Shown in pieces: positions 6,394 to 12,976 of a stretch of 13,856 nt of DNA. Origin of the DNA: Marinospirillum sp. (lineage in GTDB: Bacteria; Pseudomonadota; Gammaproteobacteria; Pseudomonadales; Halomonadaceae); contig SKOQ01000177.1 in NCBI GenBank assembly GCA_007119985.1, forward strand, positions 1-13,856, written 5' to 3'. The notes beneath the pieces were generated by a model. The model searched no databases. It was not told the origin of the DNA and saw only the letters and a list, made by a program, of their open reading frames with translations. How positions within the stretch are numbered: the first letter of the stretch is position 1; each line of letters starts with the position of its first letter. Position numbers and translations under genes: made by a program.

Positions 6394-7232
6394 TGTTGAA
6401 ACAAATACGAGAAGATATTCGCAGCGTCTTTCAGCGTGATCCAGCCGCCCGTAACTGGTTTGAAGTGCTCACCACCTATCCCGGTCTGCACGCCTTACTG
6501 ATGCACCGCTTTCACCACTGGCTGTGGAAGATCGGGCTCAAGTGGCTCGCCCGCTGGCTCTCTACCTGGGCACGCTGGCTGACCGGCATCGAAATCCATC
6601 CTGGCGCGCGCATTGGGCGGCGTTTTTTTATTGATCACGGCATGGGCGTGGTGATCGGCGAAACAGCCGAAATTGGCGATGATGTCACCCTCTATCACGG
6701 TGTCACCCTTGGCGGTACCAGTTGGAATAAGGGCAAACGCCATCCAACGCTAGAAAACGGCGTTATCGTTGGCGCAGGCGCGAAAATCCTCGGCCCCTTT
6801 ACCGTGGGCGCAGGCGCCAAGATCGGCTCGAATGCGGTCGTCACGAAAGCTGTCCCTGCCGGCGCCACCGTGGTCGGTATTCCTGGGCGCATCATCCTGC
6901 GACAGGAGGAAGAAGACTCCCCCCTACAACAGGAAATCGATCCACAAAAACGCGCAGCCGCCGAAAAACGCTTTGGCTTCGACGCCTATGGCATGAGCGC
7001 AGAAATGCCAGATCCTGTTGCTAAATCCATCCGCGGTCTGCTGGATCATATGCATGCCGTGGATGAACGCATGCAGCAGATGTGTCATGCCCTGCATCGT
7101 CTGGATCACAACTTTCGTGAAGAAGATCTACCCGAGCTGCGTGATGAAGACTTTGCGGATGATCTGTGCGCGCGTGGTCTTGAAGAAATCGGCCTGAGAA
7201 AGTCAAAAAAACCGACAGACCCCTCATCCTAA
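6393..7232 (+). CDS. cysE: Serine O-acetyltransferase
   Basis: A 279-residue left-handed beta-helix acetyltransferase that makes O-acetylserine from serine and acetyl-CoA, the committed step of cysteine synthesis. Short N-terminal helices (1-64) precede hexapeptide repeats at about 65-165. These include IDHGMGVVIGETAEIGDDV (80-98; catalytic D81 and H82), LYHGVTLGGTS (100-110), the acetyl-CoA region RHPTLENGVIVGAGAKILG and the closing PAGATVVGIPGR. The N-terminal domain is much shorter than in E. coli, where the catalytic His is near 158. A long charged tail (about 170-279) replaces it, as in the CysE found beside isc genes in pseudomonads. Coupling to trmJ and closeness to iscS suggest it supplies cysteine for the desulfurase; that link is inference. 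Confidence 0.95.
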   Translation: MLKQIREDIRSVFQRDPAARNWFEVLTTYPGLHALLMHRFHHWLWKIGLKWLARWLSTWARWLTGIEIHPGARIGRRFFIDHGMGVVIGETAEIGDDVTLYHGVTLGGTSWNKGKRHPTLENGVIVGAGAKILGPFTVGAGAKIGSNAVVTKAVPAGATVVGIPGRIILRQEEEDSPLQQEIDPQKRAAAEKRFGFDAYGMSAEMPDPVAKSIRGLLDHMHAVDERMQQMCHALHRLDHNFREEDLPELRDEDFADDLCARGLEEIGLRKSKKPTDPSS

Positions 7233-7242
7233 GCGCTTCATT

Positions 7243-7270
7243 TTGGTAACAGGCAGCGCTGTGGCATAAT
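7243..7270 (+). promoter_or_regulatory. Candidate promoter for the ABC-F gene
   Basis: -35 TTGGTA (7243-7248, 4 of 6), a 16-base spacer and -10 CATAAT (7265-7270, 5 of 6) with TG just before it. It lies in the 91-base gap after cysE, about 54 bases before the TTG start. Confidence 0.5.
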
Positions 7271-7323
7271 GCGCCGCCTGTTTTCCCATCTTATTTTCTG
7301 TTCATCCAATCGAGTACATTCCC

Positions 7324-8913
7324 TTGCTGACCACGGCCAATATCACCATGCAGTTTGGCGCCAAGCCACTGTTTGAAAACGTCTCTGTCAAATTCGGTAA
7401 CGGCAACCGCTACGGCCTGATCGGAGCCAACGGCTCCGGTAAGTCCACCTTTATGAAAATCCTCGGTGGTGATTTGGAGCCATCGGCCGGTAATGTGTCC
7501 AAGGAGCCAAACGAGCGCCTGGGTAAACTGCGGCAGGATCAGTTTGCTTACGAGCAGTTCAGCGTCATCGACACGGTGATCATGGGGCACGAAGAGCTCT
7601 GGACGATCAAAGCCGAGCGAGATGCGATTTACGCCAAAGCAGAAATGACAGAAGAAGACGGCATTCGTGCCGGTGAGCTGGAAGGTGAGTTTGCCGAACT
7701 GGATGGCTATACCGCTGAATCCCGTGCTGGCGAGCTGTTGATTGGCGTGGGGATTCCAGTGGAGCAGCATTATGGCCCGATGAGTGAAATCGCTCCGGGT
7801 TTTAAACTGCGCGTACTGCTGGCTCAGGCGCTGTTTTCTGATCCAGAAATCCTACTGCTGGACGAACCAACCAACAACCTGGATATCAACACCATCCGCT
7901 GGCTCGAAGGTGTACTGAGTCAGCGCAACAGCACGATGGTGATCATTTCGCACGACCGCCACTTCCTCAACAGTGTCTGCACCCACATGGCTGATCTGGA
8001 TTATGGTGAACTGCGCCTGTATCACGGCAACTATGATGAATACATGATGGCCTCCACCCAAGCTCGTGAGCAGATGCAGGCCGATAACGCCAAGAAAAAA
8101 GCTCAGATTGCGGATCTAAAGGCCTTTGTTAGCCGCTTCTCGGCCAATGCCTCCAAATCCAAACAGGCGACCTCGCGCGCCAAACAGATCGACAAGATCC
8201 AGCTGGCCGAGATCAAACCCTCCAGCCGCCAAAGCCCATTCATTCGTTTTGAGCAGGAAAAGAAACTCCACCGTACCGCGCTGGAAGTGGAAAATCTGTC
8301 TCAATCCTTTGATGAAGAGCTGTTTCGTGGTTTTAACCTGCAGGTCAATGTGGGTGAGCGCATCGCCATCATCGGCCCCAACGGTATTGGTAAATCCACC
8401 CTACTAAAATGCCTGGTGGGTGATCTGGAACCCAGCAGTGGCAAGGTGAAGTGGTCAGAGAATGCCAACATAGGTTATTACGCTCAGGATCATGCTCATG
8501 AGTTTGAGCAGAACAAAACCCTGTATGACTGGATGGCTTACTGGGGACAAGAAAAAGACGACGAGCAGGTGATTCGCGGCACGCTGGGGCGGCTGCTGTT
8601 TTCCCAGAAAGACATCGACAAGTCGGTCAAGGTGATTTCCGGTGGTGAACAGGGACGCATGCTATTTGGCAAACTGATGCTGCAGCGCCCGAATATTCTG
8701 GTGATGGATGAACCCACCAACCACTTGGATATGGAATCCATCGAATCGCTGAACTTGGCATTAGAAAACTATGCCGGCACCCTGCTGTTTGTCAGTCATG
8801 ACCGCGAGTTTGTTTCTACGCTGGCAACACGCATCATTGAGCTCACCCCCACCGGCATCGTGGACTTTAATGGCAACTACGAGGACTACCTGCGCAGCCA
8901 GGACACCAACTGA
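7324..8913 (+). CDS. ybiT: ABC-F family ATPase, YbiT type
   Basis: A 529-residue soluble protein with two ABC ATPase domains and no membrane spans: the ABC-F class of ribosome-associated translation factors. Length and sequence follow E. coli YbiT closely throughout. Domain 1 has Walker A GANGSGKST (34-42), a non-canonical signature (APGFKLRV, 157-164, also typical of YbiT), Walker B LLLDEPTNNLD (177-187) and ISHDRHFL. The linker at about 245-300 (ADNAKKKAQIADLKAFVSRFSANASKSKQ) corresponds to the tRNA-contacting P-site arm. Domain 2 has GPNGIGKST (351-359), VISGGEQGRM (437-446) and MDEPTNHLD (461-469). The start is TTG at 7324, chosen because MLTTANITMQFG aligns with the YbiT N-terminus; the next ATG at 7348 would cut the first strand. 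The ribosome site is weak. Confidence 0.94.
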   Translation: MLTTANITMQFGAKPLFENVSVKFGNGNRYGLIGANGSGKSTFMKILGGDLEPSAGNVSKEPNERLGKLRQDQFAYEQFSVIDTVIMGHEELWTIKAERDAIYAKAEMTEEDGIRAGELEGEFAELDGYTAESRAGELLIGVGIPVEQHYGPMSEIAPGFKLRVLLAQALFSDPEILLLDEPTNNLDINTIRWLEGVLSQRNSTMVIISHDRHFLNSVCTHMADLDYGELRLYHGNYDEYMMASTQAREQMQADNAKKKAQIADLKAFVSRFSANASKSKQATSRAKQIDKIQLAEIKPSSRQSPFIRFEQEKKLHRTALEVENLSQSFDEELFRGFNLQVNVGERIAIIGPNGIGKSTLLKCLVGDLEPSSGKVKWSENANIGYYAQDHAHEFEQNKTLYDWMAYWGQEKDDEQVIRGTLGRLLFSQKDIDKSVKVISGGEQGRMLFGKLMLQRPNILVMDEPTNHLDMESIESLNLALENYAGTLLFVSHDREFVSTLATRIIELTPTGIVDFNGNYEDYLRSQDTN

Positions 8914-8923
8914 GCACACGTCA

Positions 8924-8948
8924 TTACTTGACTAAATTACAAGGTCTT
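8924..8948 (+). promoter_or_regulatory. Candidate IscR type 1 binding site
   Basis: The 25 bases match the type 1 IscR consensus (ATASYYGACTRWWWYAGTCRRSTAT) at about 18 positions. The left half and the central GACTAAATTA fit well and the right half poorly. The site covers the iscR -35 element, as expected for autorepression by [2Fe-2S]-IscR. Confidence 0.45.
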
Positions 8949-8956
8949 TGCATAAT
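8928..8956 (+). promoter_or_regulatory. iscR promoter
   Basis: -35 TTGACT (8928-8933, 5 of 6), an ideal 17-base spacer and -10 CATAAT (8951-8956, 5 of 6), about 35 bases before the iscR ATG. It is the strongest sigma-70 promoter match I see in the window and probably drives iscR-iscS-iscA. Confidence 0.7.
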
Positions 8957-8990
8957 ACCTCGGTCTATTCTTGATCAAGGGAAGTGCTTT

Positions 8991-9482
8991 ATGCGTTTAA
9001 CTACCAAAGGTCGCTATGCGGTCACCGCCATGCTCGATTTGGCCTTAAATGCACGCTCAGGCCCTGTTTCCTTAGCGGATATTTCTAGCCGCCAAGAAAT
9101 CTCTCTTTCTTATCTGGAGCAGCTGTTTGCACGGCTGCGCCGCAATGCACTGGTCACCAGTGTGCGCGGCCCTGGCGGGGGCTATCAGCTTGCACGTCCT
9201 TGCGAAGATATTTTTGTTGCGCAGGTGATTGATGCCGTGAATGAGTCGGTCGATGCCACCCGCTGTCGCGGTAAGGGCGATTGCCAACAAGGGCATCAGT
9301 GCTTAACTCACCATCTATGGTGCCAGCTGTCGGATCAAATCCACCAGTTTTTAAGTGGCATCAATCTGGCTCAACTGGTTTCTCAAGAAGAAGAGCTACG
9401 CAAAAAGCTCAAACTCAAGCTGGATACGCCTGAGGCTGCCGCCCAGCCCAAAAAAGATAAAATCGCCCTTTCAATGATTTAA
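8991..9482 (+). CDS. iscR: Fe-S cluster-sensing transcriptional regulator IscR
   Basis: A 163-residue Rrf2-family repressor. The winged-helix DNA-binding domain begins MRLTTKGRYAVTAMLDLAL and includes SLADISSRQEISLSYLEQLFARLRRNALVTSVRGPGGGYQLAR. The cluster-binding loop CRGKGDCQQGHQCLTH places Cys92, Cys98, Cys104 and His107 at exactly the E. coli ligand positions, so it should bind [2Fe-2S] and sense Fe-S status. The ATG at 8991 has an AAGGGAAG ribosome site; the frame is open to 8928, but that stretch is the promoter. The C-terminus (LKLKLDTPEAAAQPKKDKIALSMI) is variable in the family. It leads the reduced iscR-iscS-iscA operon and is 38 bases from iscS. Confidence 0.97.
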   Translation: MRLTTKGRYAVTAMLDLALNARSGPVSLADISSRQEISLSYLEQLFARLRRNALVTSVRGPGGGYQLARPCEDIFVAQVIDAVNESVDATRCRGKGDCQQGHQCLTHHLWCQLSDQIHQFLSGINLAQLVSQEEELRKKLKLKLDTPEAAAQPKKDKIALSMI

Positions 9483-9520
9483 AATGGCGTTTTTCTTTCT
9501 TTTATTTGCTGAGCAGGCCT

Positions 9521-10666
9521 ATGAATCCACTGATTTATCTTGATTATGCCGCCACAACACCCGCCTCTCCTGAAGTGGCGCAAGAAATGGCGCGCTATCT
9601 CACCCTCGATGGCTGCTTTGCCAATCCTGCCTCACGCTCTCATATGGCCGGCTGGATGGCAGAGCAGGCTGTGGAACAAGCGCGCCAACAGCTAGCGAGC
9701 TTGATCGGTGCCGATTTACGCGAAATCGTTTGGACCTCGGGGGCGACAGAGGCCAATAATCTGGCGCTCATCGGTGCCGCGCGGGCCAACCCAGAGCGTG
9801 GCCGCCATATCATCACCTCCAGTATCGAGCATAAGGCAGTGCTAGATACCTGCGCCTGGCTTGAGAAGCAGGGCTATCGCATCACTTATCTACAGCCGAA
9901 CGCCCAAGGTGTCATTACTGCCGAACAGCTGGCCGCCGCACTGACAGAAGACACCCTGCTCGTGTCGCTGATGCTGATCAACAACGAGCTGGGGTGCATC
10001 AACCCGATCGAAGATTACGCCCTGCTGTTGCGCGATCATCCTGCGCTGTGGCATATCGATGCCGCTCAGGCGGTCGGCAAGCTAAAGATCGATGTCCACC
10101 GCCTCGGCGTGGATCTGCTCTCCATCAGCGCACACAAGTTTTACGGTCCGAAAGGCATCGGTGCGCTCTATGTGCGCCGCGATCCTCCTGTCCATCTTGA
10201 GGCGATCATCCACGGTGGCGGCCATGAGCGCGGCATGCGCTCTGGCACCCTCGCTACCCATCAGCTCGTTGGTTTGGGTGTCGCCGCACGTCAAGCACAA
10301 GAGCAGATGCAGGCAGATCGCGCTCATGTGCAGGCTTGCCGCCAGGCGTTTCTAGCAGAGCTAGACCCTCAACTCTACCAGGCGCACTCGGATCTCGAAC
10401 AGGGCTGGCCAGGTATCGTCAACCTTGGTTTTTCGGGCATTGAAGCAGAAACACTGATGCTGGCCCTGCCTGATCTAGCCGTCTCGACCGGCTCAGCCTG
10501 CAACTCCGCCAGCATCGATCCCTCTTATGTTCTGGCGCGATTGGGCGTACCCCGTGCTCTGGCTCTCAGCTCAATCCGCTTTAGTTTTGGACGCTATCTC
10601 AGTCTTGAGCAGGCACAACAAGCCGGTCAGCAGGTGCAGCAAGCACTAACGCGCCTCAGCGCTTAA
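9521..10666 (+). CDS. iscS: Cysteine desulfurase IscS, C-terminally shortened
   Basis: A 381-residue class V aminotransferase-fold, PLP-dependent enzyme that takes sulfur from cysteine. It opens IYLDYAATTPASPEVA. His104 is in TSSIEHKAVLDTC and the PLP lysine Lys206 in SAHKFYGPKGIGALYVRR, both at the E. coli numbers. Also present are HGGGHERGMRSGT and the catalytic Cys327 in GSACNSASIDPSYVL. The enzyme therefore looks active. E. coli IscS has 404 residues; this one ends right after the last helix (VQQALTRLSA) and lacks the SPLWEMYKQG...EWAHH-type tail that contacts IscU. The ATG at 9521 fits the family start better than the TTG at 9506. It sits between iscR and iscA with no iscU. Moderate divergence from E. 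coli leaves some chance of a specialised paralogue. Confidence 0.93.
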   Translation: MNPLIYLDYAATTPASPEVAQEMARYLTLDGCFANPASRSHMAGWMAEQAVEQARQQLASLIGADLREIVWTSGATEANNLALIGAARANPERGRHIITSSIEHKAVLDTCAWLEKQGYRITYLQPNAQGVITAEQLAAALTEDTLLVSLMLINNELGCINPIEDYALLLRDHPALWHIDAAQAVGKLKIDVHRLGVDLLSISAHKFYGPKGIGALYVRRDPPVHLEAIIHGGGHERGMRSGTLATHQLVGLGVAARQAQEQMQADRAHVQACRQAFLAELDPQLYQAHSDLEQGWPGIVNLGFSGIEAETLMLALPDLAVSTGSACNSASIDPSYVLARLGVPRALALSSIRFSFGRYLSLEQAQQAGQQVQQALTRLSA

Positions 10667-10684
10667 GTTTGACTTTAAGTCAGC

Positions 10685-10721
10685 GCAGGCCGCACGAGGG
10701 GAACTCCACCGCGCGGCCTGC
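10685..10721 (+). other. Strong hairpin between iscS and iscA
   Basis: GCAGGCCGC (10685-10693) and GCGGCCTGC (10713-10721) form a perfect 9-bp GC-rich stem with a 19-base loop. No T-run follows, so it is unlikely to be an efficient terminator. An imperfect AT-rich hairpin (around 10662-10685, CTTAA/TTAAG) sits just before it over the iscS stop. It fills the spot where iscU is normally encoded. Confidence 0.7.
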
Positions 10722-10758
10722 CCTCTAATCAACACATGAGCATCAAAAGGTGAACCCG

Positions 10759-11082
10759 ATGAGCATTTCTGTTTCTTTAGCTGCGGCCCAACATATCCAG
10801 CGCTGCCTGAAAGATCGCGAACAAGCGATCGGGTTACGCATCAAAATCAAACCCAGCGGCTGCTCGGGGTTTTCGTATGTACTGGATTTTGCAGAAACAC
10901 AACAAGAAGACGACCTGCTTTTTGAACAGCATGGCGTCACTATCCTCGTCGATCCTGAAAGCTATCCCTATATTGAGGGCACCGAGGTCGATTATGTCCA
11001 AGAAGGCGTGAACTCCTTTTTCCGCTTTAAAAATCCGAAGGTGAAAGACGAATGTGGTTGTGGAGAAAGCTTCAGCGTATAA
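10759..11082 (+). CDS. iscA: A-type iron-sulfur carrier IscA
   Basis: A 107-residue A-type carrier, exactly the E. coli IscA length. It starts MSISVSLAAAQHI and has the three conserved cysteines at the family positions: Cys35 (KPSGCSGFSYVLDF), Cys99 and Cys101 (VKDECGCGESFSV). A-type carriers take Fe-S clusters or iron and pass them to client proteins, especially [4Fe-4S] enzymes. The ending NPKVKDECGCGESF and YVLDFAE..QEDDLLFE..GV are those of IscA rather than ErpA or SufA. The ATG at 10759 has AAAAGGTG 6 bases upstream; an in-frame GTG at 10750 lies within that ribosome site. It follows iscS after a hairpin, with no iscU between, and no hscB, hscA, fdx or iscX follows it. Confidence 0.94.
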   Translation: MSISVSLAAAQHIQRCLKDREQAIGLRIKIKPSGCSGFSYVLDFAETQQEDDLLFEQHGVTILVDPESYPYIEGTEVDYVQEGVNSFFRFKNPKVKDECGCGESFSV

Positions 11083-11083
11083 T
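11078..11083 (+). promoter_or_regulatory. Perfect -10 hexamer, possible ndk promoter
   Basis: TATAAT overlaps the iscA stop codon, 75 bases before the ndk ATG. No good -35 lies at 16-18 bases, so it may be chance. The 75-base iscA-ndk gap is otherwise pyrimidine-rich. Confidence 0.3.
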
Positions 11084-11157
11084 CTGCGCCGAAAGTTGAA
11101 GCTTGTTTGTCAACAGCCCTCTTTTTTGTCCTTTTTCCCTTAATCTGGAGTTTTTAT

Positions 11158-11586
11158 ATGGCCGTAGAACGCACTCTTTCGATCATCAAGCCCGATGCCG
11201 TTGCAAAAAATGTCATTGGCGAAATCATTGCCCGCTTTGAAAAAGCAGGTCTGCGTGTTGTCGCTGCAAAAATGCAACAACTGAGCCGCGAGCAGGCTGA
11301 AGGCTTCTATGCTGAGCACAAAGAGCGTCCTTTCTTCAAAGATCTGGTTGACTTCATGACTTCTGGTCCTGTTGTGGTTCAGGTTTTAGAAGGCGAGAAC
11401 GCCATTGTGCAAAACCGCGAACTGATGGGTGCCACCAACCCTAAAGAAGCCGCAGCAGGCACCATTCGTGCTGACTTTGCTGAATCTATCGATGCCAACG
11501 CAGTGCACGGCTCAGATTCAGCGGCTTCTGCTGAGCGCGAAGTGGCCTACTTCTTCACTGCTGAAGAAGTCTGCGCACGCAGCTAA
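11158..11586 (+). CDS. ndk: Nucleoside diphosphate kinase
   Basis: A 142-residue NDP kinase, the standard bacterial length, which transfers the gamma phosphate of ATP to other (d)NDPs through a phosphohistidine. It begins MAVERTLSIIKPDAVAKNVIGEI. Family landmarks are FYAEHKERPFFKDLVDFMTSGPVVV (50-74), NRELMGATNPKEAAAGTIRADFA (86-108) and the active-site NAVHGSDS with His117. The ATG at 11158 has TGGAG about 8 bases upstream; the frame extends to 11107 but that sequence is not conserved. Downstream is a terminator. ndk is the usual gene after the isc operon, so its immediate adjacency to iscA marks the right-hand edge of the missing isc block. Confidence 0.97.
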   Translation: MAVERTLSIIKPDAVAKNVIGEIIARFEKAGLRVVAAKMQQLSREQAEGFYAEHKERPFFKDLVDFMTSGPVVVQVLEGENAIVQNRELMGATNPKEAAAGTIRADFAESIDANAVHGSDSAASAEREVAYFFTAEEVCARS

Positions 11587-11597
11587 GTGTGACTCTC

Positions 11598-11630
11598 TGC
11601 TTCAGGATCGCCTTTGGGTGGCCTGAAGCA
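11598..11630 (+). other. 9-bp hairpin after ndk
   Basis: TGCTTCAGG (11598-11606) pairs perfectly with CCTGAAGCA (11622-11630) around a 15-base loop. It lies between the ndk stop and the terminator and lacks its own T-run. It could shield the ndk message from 3' exonucleases. Confidence 0.6.
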
Positions 11631-11636
11631 GCAGCC

Positions 11637-11664
11637 AAGGCAGGTTCAACCTGCCTTTGTTTTT
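11637..11664 (+). terminator. Rho-independent terminator of ndk
   Basis: AAGGCAGG (11637-11644) pairs with CCTGCCTT (11650-11657) around a TTCAA loop, then TGTTTTT. A compact 8-bp stem with a T-run 51 bases past the ndk stop; it separates ndk from rlmN. The following 140 bases hold no gene, and rlmN should have its own promoter there. Confidence 0.85.
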
Positions 11665-11807
11665 AGTGCGGGATCAACCACGACTCACCAATTCTGATCT
11701 CGAACGAGACCATTCTTTGCTGACGCTTGATCCATCAACACTCCTCTCAGCTGATCTTTGCGACCCTTGTTAACCTTGTTCTCTTTCTTACTATTTAGGT
11801 CTTTATC

Positions 11808-12962
11808 ATGTCTGCCACCTCATCGCTGATCGCCAGTTCCGCTCACTCTGAAGAGCGCATTAATCTGCTGGGAATGACGCTTGCTCAGCTCGAAGATTTC
11901 TTTGTCAACCAACTCGGCGAGAAGAAGTTTCGTGCTGCGCAGGTGATGAAGTGGATGCATCATCGTTGTGCGGCCAGCTTTGAAGAAATGACCGATTTGA
12001 GTAAGAAATTGCGCAGCAAGCTCGAAGAGAGCGCAGAAATTCGTCCACCCAAGGTGGTGCTAGAAGATATTTCCAGCGATGGCACACGCAAATGGGTCCT
12101 TGAGGTCAGTGCAGGCAGCCACATCGAGACCGTCCTGATTCCCGCCGGCGAAAACCGCCGTACACTCTGTGTGTCTTCTCAGGTTGGCTGCTCCTTGGAT
12201 TGCTCCTTTTGCTCCACTGGTAAGCAAGGCTTTCAGCGCAATCTGACCCCCGCTGAAATCATTGGTCAGGTCTGGGTGGCCCAGCGCTCTTTTGGACCGC
12301 GCAAGGATTCCAGTAAACGCCCTGTCACCAACGTGGTGATGATGGGTATGGGCGAGCCTCTACTCAACTACCAGCCAGTGTTGAGCGCCATGCGCATTAT
12401 GCTCGACGACAATGGCTATGGACTTTCTAAACGACGCGTCACCCTCTCGACCTCAGGTTTAGTCCCTCAGTTGGATCAACTGGGCGAGGATATCGATGTC
12501 TCCCTCGCAATTTCGCTCCATGCGCCACGGGATGACTTGCGTCAACAACTGGTGCCGATCAATAAAAAATATCCGATCGATGAACTTCTCGCCGCCTGCC
12601 AGCGCTACCTCAATAAATGCGGGGATTCGCGAGAAGTGACCATCGAATACACCCTGATTGCAGGTGTGAATGACCAGCAGCAAGACGCGCAGGATCTTGG
12701 CCGCCTCTTGCAAAATTTACCTTGTAAAATTAACCTCATCCCCTTCAACCCCTTTCCCGGCTCAGATTATCAGCGTCCATCGCGCAACCAAATCATGCGT
12801 TTTCAAAGCTGGTTACATGAAGCTGGCTACTCCGCACCGATTCGCAGTACCCGTGGTGATGATATTGATGCCGCCTGTGGTCAGCTAGTGGGAAGGGTGC
12901 AGGATAAAACTCAGCGCAGCGCACGCTACCAAGCGCAGCAGCGCCCCAATAGCCCGTCATAA
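11808..12962 (+). CDS. rlmN: Dual-specificity 23S rRNA/tRNA adenine-C2 methyltransferase RlmN
   Basis: A 384-residue radical-SAM enzyme that methylates C2 of A2503 in 23S rRNA and A37 in some tRNAs. The N-terminal domain (about 18-110) contains QLGEKKFRAAQVMKWMHHR. The [4Fe-4S] motif is VGCSLDCSFCSTGKQGF with Cys128, Cys132 and Cys135. MGMGEPLLNY (179-188) binds SAM. The catalytic cysteine near the C-terminus is Cys357 (GDDIDAACGQL), matching E. coli Cys355. The start at 11808 has TTTAGG 8 bases upstream; the first 15 residues are variable. It is an Fe-S client enzyme encoded next to Fe-S assembly genes. A short gap (14 bases) to pilF suggests co-transcription. A Cfr resistance enzyme is unlikely given the context and RlmN-like sequence. 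Confidence 0.96.
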   Translation: MSATSSLIASSAHSEERINLLGMTLAQLEDFFVNQLGEKKFRAAQVMKWMHHRCAASFEEMTDLSKKLRSKLEESAEIRPPKVVLEDISSDGTRKWVLEVSAGSHIETVLIPAGENRRTLCVSSQVGCSLDCSFCSTGKQGFQRNLTPAEIIGQVWVAQRSFGPRKDSSKRPVTNVVMMGMGEPLLNYQPVLSAMRIMLDDNGYGLSKRRVTLSTSGLVPQLDQLGEDIDVSLAISLHAPRDDLRQQLVPINKKYPIDELLAACQRYLNKCGDSREVTIEYTLIAGVNDQQQDAQDLGRLLQNLPCKINLIPFNPFPGSDYQRPSRNQIMRFQSWLHEAGYSAPIRSTRGDDIDAACGQLVGRVQDKTQRSARYQAQQRPNSPS

Positions 12963-12976
12963 GTAGGTCGATCGCG

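Noticed and set aside
7231..7265. Repeated AGCGCT after cysE as a terminator stem
   Set aside because: AGCGCT is itself palindromic, the loop is long, no T-run follows, and the stretch overlaps the ABC-F promoter.
7291..7770. 159-residue minus-strand ORF opposite the ABC-F gene start
   Set aside because: Antisense to the highly conserved first ATPase domain; no independent support.
11767..11794. TTGTTA / TACTAT as an rlmN promoter
   Set aside because: The predicted transcript start would fall about 7 bases before the ATG, downstream of the TTTAGG ribosome site, leaving no usable leader.
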